Below are positions 12,362 to 23,439 of a stretch of 64,000 nucleotides of DNA, one piece after another. The translations under genes were made by a program, and so were the position numbers. Every line of letters starts with the position of its first letter. Positions within the stretch are counted from its first letter, which is position 1. The notes under the pieces were generated by a model that saw only the letters and a program-made list of their open reading frames with translations, had not been told where the DNA came from and ran no database searches. Origin of the DNA: Anomaloglossus baeobatrachus (Eukaryota; Chordata; Amphibia; Anura; Aromobatidae); assembly GCF_048569485.1 (NCBI RefSeq), contig NC_134356.1, forward strand, positions 464,833,820 through 464,897,819, given 5' to 3'.

Positions 12362-12421
12362 CTGCAAATATCTTTCCACTAGTGTGACTACACAAAAGTA
12401 CAATAGCCACGTTTAGGATGC
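12362..12421 (+). repeat. 60-bp piece of the 136-bp array between internal region and 3' LTR
   Basis: Identical over 60/60 bases to 9041-9100, the array unit immediately left of the 5' LTR, and like it followed directly by the LTR. The six bases GACATG are shared at both junctions (9035-9040 and 12356-12361). This places host-array sequence inside the element. Confidence 0.9.
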
Positions 12422-13619
12422 TGTGTTGCCCTGGGCAAGCCAGGGGACACAGGTAACAACACACACGCACCCCACATTCCCTGTAGATACACCAGCTAAC
12501 CCACAAATCCTTGTTGCCTTCCTCCAGAGGCTGATGATTCACACCAGGGGGTGGAGCCAGGTGGTTGGTGTCCGCCCACCAAGGAGTTCACAGCTCTGGA
12601 GGCAGGAAGTTCCAGGTTGTTGAGTTTAGGAGGAGAAAGGAGTAGGAGGTGAACAGAGTGTAGCTCAGGAGGGAGCTAGAGTGAAGTGAAACAGCAGTGA
12701 AAGTGACAGAAAGCCTGAAGTTGGTCTGTGGCTGTGTGCCCAGACGGAGTCAGCAAGGTCAGCAGACAGTGGTGAAGGTCTGCAGTGGGACTGTCTGGAG
12801 GTTGCTGGAAGGACCACGGAGGCTGTGTGTATCCGGGGGTCTGGAGCAGTATACGAAGGGCAGTCAGCACCAAGGCAGGGGCTTTTCGGATCCCGGCAAG
12901 GCTTGGAGTCGCTGTAAATTGCTAAATCCGTTAGTGAAGGGGACGCAGATCTCCCAACAAGCAAGTCCCGATTGACGGCAAAGGTCCAACCACAACGGGG
13001 AAACACCGCCACCGCCAAGGCACCAGTTTCCCAGGGCCGGCGCCTGCGGGCAAAGTGTGGAGCTCCTCCGGCACAGATTGTAGTCGGGGAGCGGGTAACC
13101 GGTGGGAATCCACCGCTACCAAACAGACATTTCAAAGGTGCAGGGAAGAGACCGTCACCGCTAACTGCAGGGAACCGCAGCACCGTGAACCGTCCGAGGG
13201 ACCCGTCCAACCAGCCGTTTGTTTACCGAGAACTGTGTCGTGTTTACTGGCTGAGTGAGTACCTCAGTGCCGCAAGGCACAGCGCTGCCCCTGCGCCCCT
13301 GCACCCCACTGGGCCCCGGGATCACCAACCCCTACCCACGGAGGGGCAACACAACAACTGGCTGCTCCGCCTCACCATCCCCGGGATCCCCATATAGAGC
13401 AGCGGTGGTGTACACTCAATCACCACAACCGTGGGTGGCGTCACGGACAATAAACAATCTCCCCAACCAAAATTCCCTTTTCACTCACGGGCGAGGAGTG
13501 CCGCTCGAGAAGCCCCCGGGATCCGGCCCACCGCTCGAGCCACCACTGAGCAGCAGCCGCCGGACCCGAGCAGAAGGGGTGAGCGTAGTGTGCCGACACC
13601 CTCCTCCCCGCCCGCGACA
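12422..13619 (+). repeat. 3' LTR of the cold-shock-domain element
   Basis: Same 1198-bp length and ends as the left LTR, about 99% identical. It is followed by ATGC and the in-phase continuation of the 136-bp array. Confidence 0.88.
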
Positions 13620-15175
13620 ATGCCACTAGGTACACTGACTGTTTGCTAGTATAATGGCTTAGTTAAAAAGAGTTTGAGTGTGCAATGCAGGCAGACATGC
13701 TGCAAATATCTTTCCACTAGTTTGACTACACAAAAGTACAATAGCCACGTTTAGGATGCCACTAGGTACACTGACTGTTTGCTAGTATAATGGCTTAGTT
13801 AAAAAGAGTTTGAGTGTGCAATGCAGGCAGACGTGCTGCAAATATCTTTCCACTAGTGTGACTACACAAAAGTACAATAGCCACGTTTAGGATGCCACTA
13901 GGTACACTGACTGTTTGCTAGTATAATGGCTTAGTAACAATGAGTTTGAGTGTGCAATGCAGGCAGAGGTGCTGCAAATATCTTTGCACTAGTGGGACTA
14001 TACAGAAGTCCAATAGTCACGTTTAGGATGCCACTAAGTTCACTCAGTGTTTGCTAGTATAATGGCTTAGTAACAATGAGTTTGAGTGTGCAATGCAGGC
14101 AGAGGTGCTGCAAATATCTTTGCACTAGTGGGACTATACAGAAGTCCAATAGCCACGTTTAGGATGACACTAGGTACACTGACTGTTTGCTAGTATAATG
14201 GCTTAGTTAAAAAGAATTTGAGTGTGCAATGCAGGCAGACGTGCTGCAAATATCTTTCCACTAGTGTGACTACACAAAAGTACAATAGCCACGTTTAGGA
14301 TGCCACTAGGTACACTGACTGTTTGCTAGTATAATGGCTTAGTTAAAAAGAGTTTGAGTGTGCAATGCAGGCAGACGTGCTGCAAATATCTTTCCACTAG
14401 TTTGACTACACAAAAGTACAATAGCCACGTTTAGGATGCCACTAGGTACACTGACTGTTTGCTAGTATAATGGCTTAGTTAAAAAAAGTTTGAGTGTGCA
14501 ATGCAGGCAGACATGCTGCAAATATCTTTCCACTAGTGTGACTACACAAAAGTACAATAGTCACGTTTAGGATGCCACTAGGTACACTGACTGTTTGCTA
14601 GTATAATGGCTTAGTTAAAAAGAGTTTGAGTGTGCAATGCAGGCAGACATGCTGCAAATATCTTTCCACTAGTTTGACTACACAAAAGTACAATAGCCAC
14701 GTTTAGGATGCCACTAGGTACACTGACTGTTTGCTAGTATAATGGCTTAGTTAAAAAGAGTTTGAGTGTGCAATGCAGGCAGACGTGCTGCAAATATCTT
14801 TCCACTAGTGTGACTACACAAAAGTACAATAGCCACGTTTAGGATGCCACTAGGTACACTGACTGTTTGCTAGTATAATGGCTTAGTTAAAAAGAGTTTG
14901 AGTGTGCAATGCAGGCAGACGTGCTGCAAATATCTTTGCACTAGTGTGACTACACAAAAGTCCAATAGCCACGTTTAGGATGCCACTAGGTACACTGACT
15001 GTTTGCTAGTATAATGGCTTAGTTAAAAAAAGTTTGAGTGTGCAATGCAGGCAGACGTGCTGCAAATATCTTTCCACTAGTGTGACTACACAAAAGTACA
15101 ATAGCCACGTTTAGGATGCCACTAGGTACACTGACTGTTTGCTAGTATAATGGCTTAGTTATAATGAGTTGGAGT
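13620..15175. repeat. 136-bp tandem array, right part
   Basis: About eleven further 136-bp units continuing the array at 8165-9100 (for example cgtttagga at 14292 and 14428). Two subtypes occur: one with gggactatacagaag and taacaatgag, the other with gtgactacacaaaag and ttaaaaagag. The array ends at about 15175 in a partial unit followed by non-repeated sequence. Confidence 0.92.
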
Positions 15176-15977
15176 GTGCAGAGGACAGGAGGGTACAGTG
15201 CCAGGATTGTGGGGCTCTGGGTAGAGGAATGGAAGCCTGCCTTTCTATTCCCTCCTAATGGGGAAATGCAGCGATGAAATCCCTGACCTTGGCTACACAG
15301 ACGCTGTCTCTGTTTTCAGGACCTGTCACGTATGGCTCTGACCCTGCCGGTTTGAGCCCTTAAAAGGACTGATAGAAAGTGCTCTCCCTAAGTTGTCTAG
15401 CGCTGTGTGTGGAACGCATACATCTGTATCGGCGATAGGACAAAGGACGGAGCTGCGACAGTGATGTCTGACACCAAGGACGCAGAAGAGATAATGGCGT
15501 CCGGACGGGCAGATACTCGTTTTTATAATGCAGGGACATGTGACATGGACATCCTATCACACATGCCGTTGCTTCTCTGGCTAAAAGTCCACTTAGCTGT
15601 GTGTGTGTCTGGGATTGGCTGACATGCTGGCCCGCCCCACAAGACGCGCGCGCTTAGGGAAGGAAGACAAGGAAAACAAAAAAAAAAAAATGGCGATCGC
15701 CATTATACAAACAGCAGGGATCTGAAGGCGCTGTTCCCGCACACTATACACTGAAATGTCATAATAGTGTGAGTCACAGAGTGACTTACACTATTACAGC
15801 GGAAAGCCAGCTAGGAATTAGCTGTTTTTTTGCTGCTAGAACCGTTCTCGAACGTTTCTAGAACTATCGAGCTTTTGCAAAAAGCTCGAGTTCTAGTTCG
15901 ATCTAGAACAGGCCCCAAAATCACTCGAGCCTAGAACTGGAGAACCTCGAACCGCGAACCGCGCTCAACTCTACTCC
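15176..15977. mobile_element. Probable 3' terminal region of the hAT-like element
   Basis: Unique sequence after the array ends in a structured stretch. A hairpin (tcgagcttttgcaaaaagctcga) lies near 15868-15890 and the end reads gcgctcaactctact at about 15960-15976. On the other strand this end reads TAGAGTTGAGCG, the same start as the short palindromic element at 48553, as expected for hAT-type terminal repeats. The partner end and the 8-bp target duplication would lie left of the window, so the boundary is inferred. Confidence 0.5.
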
Positions 15978-17617
15978 TAAGATAGCCAACTCTAAAAAAA
16001 CCCACTTCATCTTCCAAAAATATTAAGCTTTGATATTTATGAGTCTTTTGGGTTGATTGAGAACATAGTTGTTGATCAATAATAAAAAAAATCCTCTAAA
16101 ATACAACTTGCCTAATAATTCTACACACAGTGTATGAGAATCTTATAGGCGAACGTATGGGGGCTGGAAATTCTCATAGGTGACCTATTCCAAACTAGCA
16201 TGGCTGCGGGAACAATTCTTTTACTAATAAGACCCACACAAGTAGCTACTTATTCATTATCTCTTTATATACTAATCAGCTTATTTTGCCTTTTAATTAT
16301 TTTATGCTACTTAGAGTTATTTTTTCCAGTAAAATAATGGACACCATAACTGAAACCAGTCGGACCCCATCATAGTCAATAGAGTCCTACTGGTTCCATT
16401 TGTACCTGTTTTGTAACGGGTCTGTATTCCCATGCAGGAACAGAAAAATTTAACTCAAAAAAATGTTTTATATTGTAGCATCACTCCAGTATTTTTTTTT
16501 CAGAGCTGGAGTGGCGCTTTAAATCTAAGCCCTCTGCTGCTTGTCATATGCTCACCTTTGGGCAGTTTCATCTTTTACCGATGCTGTTCCAGGTCTTGAA
16601 GGGCCAACTTGTGCCTGTAAATTCTGACTGGCGAAAAGTCAGAAGTAATGTCACAAGCTCCCAATGTAAGTCTATGAGAGCCATAACGAGGCTCTCATAG
16701 AGATACATTGAGTTGTGACCTGCAGCGCAGTCCAGCAAACACTGAAGCTGCCGGCAGGTCACAAATTGCCGGACCCTGATAGGTGTGGCAGTGATAACAG
16801 ATGAAGACTGCAGCAGATAAGTATGAGACAAGGGGCAGGAGACCTACATTTAAAGCATCACTCCAGAGGTGCAGTAATAAAAAAAAATGCTGAAATGGTG
16901 CTTTAATAAATGCCCCAAATTAAAATCAGAAATTGCACTTTGGGTTATTTATTTTTTACACCTTTCAAAAAAATCTGTCTTGAAAATGAAGATGACAAGT
17001 GGATATTGTGAAAATGTATTTTATTATAAATCACATAATTGAGAAATAATTTTATTATTTATGTTTAATAACATTGTCCATTCAAAATAGGTCCATTTTA
17101 TTACTCGGCTCTTGCTGACATTATGCATAACATATATATATATATTCTTCAGAGGTACTAAGTCCTAGCACTAGAACTGCACTATAAAATGGCTTTCACG
17201 TTGCCATACGCCATAGTTAGCTAGTGAGTGCCAGAAGGGCCAGCAGCACAGTTCCCTAGAATGTCTAGGGTTTAAGGCAGCATCAAATCAATGCCTTATA
17301 GTTTTTGATTTGCTAAAATTATGATCTTTCACCAGAGCCCCAAACAAGATTAACAAAAATATGTACTGACATTCTTTGAAACCACAGAACAATGGCAGCA
17401 ATGTGATGTATTCCTCTGAAATCAGCACAGATCCATCTAAGGATGTTCTAAGTAGCGTTTAGCTAGTTTGGTCGTGCAAATGTATTGACATTTGTCTTTT
17501 CACTCAAATAAGTGAGATCCTGCCATCTTAGTTTTTCTGTTTTAGGTATGCTAAACTCCATAATGGTCCCAAATAGCCACCTTGAATTTAGGTTTTAGCT
17601 TTTTGGGGATTTATTAA
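15978..17617. other. Gene-free AT-rich stretch downstream of TRPM1
   Basis: No supported coding sequence. A weak inverted pair (agcatcactccag near 16478 and the complement of a similar motif near 16900) suggests one old MITE of about 430 bp. The rest shows nothing I can name. Confidence 0.4.
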
Positions 17618-18631
17618 AGAGGTTTTCTATTTTCAGGTTTCTCCCCTCTATGGGCTAGTGTAGCCACGGCATCCCTGCAAGGACACTGACTTACTCCCCG
17701 CTGCCACTGGGTTGCGTCCTCTCCCACAGCTCCGTTGCCGCCTATGTGCTCATCTGCCTCCCTCTCCCCCTGGGGCCTGTGCATGCCGCACAGCCTCCCC
17801 GGGAATGCGCTTAGGGTGTGCACATGCACACCAGCCCTCCTCTTAAAAGGCTGGTGTGCTATTTCCCTATGGCCTATGGCTGTGAGGCACTATGTATTTA
17901 AAGCACCCTCCCATTAGAAGAGGTGCCTGCTCAACACCTTCAGGTAGTCAGTGTCCTTTCTGTGTAGCTAGTTGTCAGGTTCCATTATCCTTGTGACCAT
18001 CACCTGTACTTGAGTCTGCCTTCCTGTACCTACTTGTCCCTGCTGTGCCCCCTATGTCTCTATGTACCCACCTGCCTGTCTGCCCCAGTCATCCCACCTG
18101 CACCTGCCTGACTCTGTGTCTGTCTCCCAGCCTGAGGGTCAGCTGCCACAGTTCCGGTCACTGCCCTGAGAGTGGTACCTGGCGTCCACCTAGAAGTAGG
18201 TGCCTATTTAAGCCCTTCCCACTAAAGGGTAAGCCCAGGTCCCCCCTGTTGTCCAGTGGTTCCACTAATCCCACTCGCTAGAGCTGTGTTGATATAGTAA
18301 ACTCAAATGCTGCTCACTATTCTCGTGTCCAGTGCTGCTATCTGCTGTTGCTCTGGTCTCTGTATATTGGCTGCAGCAGTGACATCATGCCTACAACGCA
18401 CATCAGCAGTGAAGCAGATAGTGCCATCTACATCACCAGTGCCAGTGGGTTCAGTGATTGGCTCCAGTGGTGCCCAATTGTCAAAATGTCATTGCTGCAG
18501 CCAAAACACAACGATCGAAGCAGAGGTGGAGAAATGGTGCTGGACACCAGAAAGGATGATCACTATCTGATTTTATTATTTTAACACAGCGCTGGCCAAT
18601 ACATGGAAGAACCCTGAAATTGAAAACCTCT
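17618..18631. mobile_element. T2/Kolobok-like MITE with TTAA target duplication
   Basis: Inverted ends AGAGGTTTTCTATTTTCAG and AGAGGTTTTCAATTTCAG, flanked by TTAA at 17614-17617 and 18632-18635. Ends of this type with TTAA sites match the T2 (Kolobok) MITEs abundant in frogs; piggyBac also uses TTAA, so the superfamily is not certain. The GC-rich interior has no convincing gene. It lies just beyond the TRPM1 stop codon. Confidence 0.65.
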
Positions 18632-19049
18632 TTAATAGCTTAATGTTGATTGCATCCTTTTGTAGCCACACTTTTATGGATTATATTATAATATAGATTT
18701 GTTGCCTTCAATGAATTAATTATTAACATTGCAATATATAGTATTTTTTGGGAAAACTACAAGAAATTGTTGGGATAAGCAATAACTAATGTAATAAATA
18801 CTAATTATATCTAAAATATCTAGGTAAAAAGGAGGAACATTTCTTTCATTAAGTGATATTCAGTTATTCATTCACTCAAAATAAAACATTACTTGAAATA
18901 TAAACATTTTGACTTGTCTTTTTTTCCCACTAGGATTGCACGGGGCCTAAAAGTCATACATATGAATTTTTGGAAGGTAGGTGTGAATCATAATAAATTA
19001 CTTTGATTGATATCTCCCATTTTACTAAGCAGTTGACAACACATTCACA
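18632..19049 (-). other. TRPM1 3' flank / probable 3' UTR start
   Basis: About 420 bp of AT-rich sequence after the TRPM1 stop. On the minus strand I find no canonical AATAAA; the nearest lies inside the adjoining MITE (complement of 18572-18577), with a CATAAA variant near 18673. The transcript end is therefore not placed. Confidence 0.35.
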
Positions 19050-20334
19050 TTAACACTCTGTCTCTGTTGATGTAGTTTCTTTATTCTTTTTTGAGTCCTC
19101 CGTAGCACTCCCACAGGCCACTACAATGTTCATGACGCTACTTGCATGTCCAGGTCTTTCTAGTTTATCCATTAAGGATCGAGCCTTCCTAGAATGGCTG
19201 TGTAAACTCTTGGATCTAGGAGAAGCAAAGTCAAAATGCTTTTCTGATTTTACAGAGAGTAAGTTTTCTGTTTCTGTCCTTTCAGAGAAAAGTGTACAGG
19301 GGAAGGAGGCACTGTTTCCTATTTCTCCAATGTCACTTTCATCTTCTGTATCAGTTAACAGTGGTTTTAGCTCAGCCTGAATCTCAGCTTCTGATACGAT
19401 GTTGGGCGGTTCTGGAGTTCCCTTGCAAGATCCGTCTTGGTAAGTTAACTGGTTGGCCCAATCTTCTACTGCAGGTGGACAAATCTGGTCCATAATTGTG
19501 CTATACTCTGTTGTCCAGTTATTAATGCCACCCACTAGCTTACCAGCCTGGGTAAATATAAAACTTCTAGATTTTGTCATAGTTGTTTGACAAGTGTTAT
19601 ATGACTGCCCTGGATAATATTTTTCGGCTTTTGATTTTTCTAATGGGTAGGAAATTGTAGCTTCTAATTTTGTCCTTTCAACCGTTAAATGAGAGTTTGG
19701 AAAGTCAGCAGTGGGAACATTTGCAAGAGACTTGCCATTTATGATGACATTGTTTTGTACAACTGTTTCTCCACCTGTGTCTTCATTGCTCACTTGTTCT
19801 TTATCTCTTTCGGGAGTCCATGTATCAATACAAGAAATTGGTCTTGTTTGTGAAACTATTCCTAAAGTCAGTGTGCTTATGTCTTTAGTGGTAACAGCAT
19901 TGGCGCTCGAAGCATAACGTAAACTGGCCTGCCTTGGCACTAAGTGGGCTTTTTGATCATCTTCACCTTTCCCTGTTTTCATCCCGAAAGAATAAGCTTT
20001 TTTACGTAACCCCAGTGCGGGTGACATTGACCCTACACTGTCATCAACTGGTATTTCATCACCCTCTGCATGGTATTTATATATGCTGTTGCCATCAGAG
20101 CTGTTCACACTGCCTTGTCTTAGAAGATAGGCTGCATCACAATCTGATGAAGCTCGTGACCGAACATGAACCAATTCAGACTTGTCTATTCCAACAAGTT
20201 TTTCAAGAGCATTCACCATTCGACCAGAAAGTTCTTCGAGCTGAGAGAGACGAAGATCAACTGTTTGCAGAGAAGCCTTCATGAAATGTTCCCGCTCATT
20301 GACTTCTTCCAACCTCATGGACATATTTTCAACC
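19050..20334 (-). CDS. trpm1: TRPM1 last exon: coiled coil and C-terminal tail
   Basis: Terminal coding exon of the TRPM1 (melastatin) channel, 1285 nt. The acceptor is ...ttacag|GGTTGAA on the minus strand at 20335/20334, and the first G completes the Arg codon begun in the previous exon. It encodes 427 residues beginning VENMSMRLEEVNEREHFMKA, the coiled coil that assembles TRPM tetramers, then VDLRLSQLEELSGRMVNALE. A long Ser/Thr-rich cytoplasmic tail follows, ending TSTETEC and a stop. TRPM1 rather than TRPM3 is indicated by YLLRQGSVNSSDGNSIYKYH, the KSRSF and KLVGG segments, RSKSLHSHSRKA and the STETEC end. TRPM1 is the cation channel of retinal ON-bipolar cells downstream of mGluR6 and is also expressed in melanocytes. 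The frame stays open upstream of the acceptor to 20606, but that part is intron. Confidence 0.95.
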
Positions 20335-20718
20335 CTGTAATATGAAACATGAAAATCTTTACAAATCACAGAACTATACACTAAGCTTCTACAAGCTTTC
20401 ACAATGTCTTTCTTGTAGTTTGGATTAAAGAGGCCCTTCCACTTGCTCCAAAAAAGTGAATTCAATACTTTGCAAAAATCCCTGAGCTCCCATGATTCTG
20501 CCAATCTTTTCCATTTTGCACGTCGTAGTTCCATTGCAGAGATATTTACATTTGTTTCTTCTAAACATATGTGAAATTTCTTTTTGCAAGCTAGAAGTTT
20601 TTTCACAGTCTTCTCTAGCAGTGTTTGTTTTCATACCTCCCTCCCAGATGCTGGCAACCACTGCTCGGTAGCTGATCTAGCAGTCTCAGACTCTGCCTAT
20701 TTGTGATTAGCAGCCTCA

Positions 20719-22496
20719 GGCCTCCGACACACATCCGTGAAACACATGCGTGTTTGGTCCGTTTCCGTATATACCGGAGACACGGACAAACGTGCACCAA
20801 TGTTATGCTATGTTTGAGGTCACACGTGTGTTATTCCAAACGGTCCGTGTGTCCGTGTCCGTGATACATATGTGTATCCGTTTTGTACGGAAGCATGTCC
20901 GTTTTCTGCACGGAACACGCACACATGGACCCAGTGGAAGTCTATGGGTCCGTGAGCACACGTACGTGACACTAATGCATCCCCATATGCTCCGTGTACG
21001 TTTTGTTCTTTTTTCTAGCGATGTCGGTCATTCTTTCTTTTTCTGTGTTTGTCGGTCAATCTCCCTCAGTCCGTCGGTCGGTCTCTCTGTCTTGTCTGTC
21101 CCTCTCTCAGTCTGTCGGTCAGTCTCTCCCCCTCTCTCATACTCACCGTTCTTCAATCAGCGGCGCGGCACTGTATGGTTGTTAAAAAAACTCCGGCGGC
21201 TTTTACTATTTTGAAAAAGCCGGCCGCTCATTAATCAATCTCGTATTCCCTACTTTCCCTGCCCACCGGCGCCTATGATTGGTTGCAGTGAGACATGCCC
21301 CCACGCTGAGTGACAGCTGTCTCACTGCAACCAATCACAGCCGCCGTTGGGCGTGTCAATATCGAGCAGTAAAATAAATAAATAATTTTAAAAAAATGAC
21401 GTGCGATTCCCCTCATTTTCATACCAGCCAGGGTAAAGTCAAAAGGCTGAAGGCTGGTATTCTCAGGATGGGAAGCCCCACATTATGGGGAGCCCCCAGC
21501 CTAACAATATCAGCCAGCAGCCGCCCAGAATAGCCGCATCCATTAGATGCGACAGTTCTGGGACTCTACCCGGCTCTTCCCAATTTGTCCTGGTGCGTTT
21601 ACAATTGGGGTAATAAGGAGTTAATGGCAGCAGCCCATAGCTGTCACTAAGTCCAAGATTAATCATGTCAGGCGTCTCCCCGAGATACCTTTCATGATTA
21701 ATCTGTCAGTTACAGTAAATAAACACATACACCCGAAAAAATCCTTTATTTGTAATAATAAACACTAACAAACACCCTCGTTCACCACTTTATTAAGCCC
21801 GAAAAAAACATCCATGTCCGGCGTAATCCACGGAGGTCCTGCGACGCTTCCAGCTCTGCAGCATGAAGGTGACAAGAGTTGCAGAAGAACACCACCGCTC
21901 CTGTCAGCTCCACACAGTAACTGATGTGAGAAGCGCGATCAGCGATGATGTCACTCAGGTTACTCGCGGCCACCGCTGGATCCTCCAACTGTGACTGCAA
22001 GTCGCCCGAGTGACAGCGATGAAGTCACAGGTGAGTTGTGGTCACGGGTGGAGGATCCAGCTAGCCGCGGGTAACCTGAGTGACAGCAGCGCTAATCGCG
22101 CTGCTCACTTCAGTGACTCAGGGGATTAGCGGTCGCCTGTAAGTCCTTCACAGGTGACCGCTAATCAGTACGCGACACAAACAGAGCCGCGGTATGACAA
22201 TGAAATCGGGTGAAGTTCACCCGAGTTAATTCTCATCGCGCATCGCTGTCTGCTGTCAGCTGGTATTTATCAATGACATTGTGCATCACACATGGAACAT
22301 TTCACACGGGCAACACACGGACATGTCACTTACGTATCTCACGCACACACGGACATTCAACACGCACACACGGCTAGCATACGCAATTTACATGGATGCC
22401 ACACGTACCATAAAAATGGACTTAAAAACGGAAACCGGACCCGAAAAACGGAACGTAACACACGTGCGTGTTTTTCACGGATGTGTGTCGGAGGCC
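20719..22496. mobile_element. Non-autonomous TIR DNA transposon in TRPM1 intron
   Basis: Inverted ends GGCCTCCGACACACATCCGTG on both sides with TCA at 20716-20718 and 22497-22499. The first 300 bp are rich in cgtgtccgtg-like motifs and the TCTGTC pyrimidine repeat. The middle (about 21405-22255) belongs to the repeat family found again at 23440-24360. No transposase. A related left end recurs at 58363. Confidence 0.65.
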
Positions 22497-22884
22497 TCAG
22501 TGTGTGATTTAGGGGAAAAAAACCGCACACCCCCATGTAAGAAGGTGGACCTATGGTCGTGTTTCCTGAAGACACCAAACACGTCAATGCTGTGTATTGT
22601 AATGCATGATATAGATAAGTGTTAGTAATATAAGATAGGAATGTATAATGTGTAAGATGTAACAGTGTTGATGGTGTAATGGGAAATATTCCTGTATAAT
22701 GAAAGGCATAGCAGTGTTATGTAGGATTTGATAATGCAGAGCATTATAATGTATGTGTATAGAAATGTTTGTGTCCAGCTATAGACTGCAGGAGCAGAGA
22801 GTGTTAATGTTGAGACAAGCCTGTAGGGAGGGGAGGGAGTTAGCAATCAGGGAAAGAAACAGTTTTCCATCTAGAACTAGAGAT

Positions 22885-23010
22885 AGAGATGAGCGAGTAC
22901 CAAAATATTCATAATCGCTATACTCGTAACGAGTACTTTGTAATAGTTGTGTATTCATTCCGAATAGCGAGTACAATGCAAGTCAATGGGAAATGCGAGT
23001 AATTTTCTGC
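22885..23010. mobile_element. Left part of a hAT-like palindromic MITE, split
   Basis: Reads gagatgagcgagtacc and continues through cgctatactcgtaacgagtac to caagtcaatgggaaat, matching the left arm of the complete 317-bp element at 48553-48869. Its continuation (actcgcaatgtaatgagtaa and tccgtgcgagtagcgaatag) appears at about 30138-30195. The copy was therefore split by about 7.1 kb of later insertions. Confidence 0.55.
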
Positions 23011-23439
23011 TGGACCCAACAAAGAAGTGTGGGGCCTGAGGAAAAGGCTGAAATGGATGGGTAAGTGAAGAAACTGAATGGGGAGAGCCTGGAGAATATG
23101 CCTACATGCATTTCTGACTCACATATGGTTTCTGGGAATAAGGATGTCAAGTGTATTACGCCACTCTCTCTCTCTCCCCGTCTCTCTGTCTCTCTCTCCA
23201 AGTTTTTCATACTCACCAATCACAGGCACGGTACGGCTCTCACACTGCTCCTGCTGCCTCTCATTCTTCTTCCAGAGCTGCTCATTAGGCTCATACATTC
23301 ACTGCTTCTCCCGATCATCAGCGTCTGTCATTTGTTGCAGTTAGACCCACCCCCAACCTGAGTGACAGCTGTCTGACTGCAACCAATGACAGATGCCTGT
23401 GGGTGGGTCTATATTGTTCAGTAAAATAAATAAATTAAT

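Larger units (their letters stand above)
9101..13619 (+). mobile_element. LTR element without gag/pol, carrying a cold-shock-domain gene
   Basis: Two direct repeats of 1198 bp (9101-10298 and 12422-13619), both starting TGTGTTGCC and ending CGCGACA, flank only about 2.1 kb. The element lies in the 136-bp array with a 4-bp target duplication ATGC at 9097-9100 and 13620-13623. A primer-binding-like site follows the left LTR, and a purine tract (12351-12358) sits at the right end of the internal part. No protease, reverse transcriptase or integrase is visible, so it would have to be mobilised by another element. The single clear gene encodes a protein with a cold-shock domain. The two LTRs differ at roughly 11 positions (about 1%), so insertion is geologically recent. 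The element looks largely whole apart from an unusual right-hand junction, listed separately. Confidence 0.82.

Noticed and set aside
8165-15175. 136-bp array as a CRISPR-like array
   Set aside because: Units are continuous tandem repeats without unique spacers, in a vertebrate genome and next to hAT sequences.
20335-20606. N-terminal extension of the last TRPM1 exon frame
   Set aside because: The frame is open but lies upstream of a clear ttacag acceptor; homology to TRPM1 begins exactly at the acceptor and the preceding exon joins there in phase.
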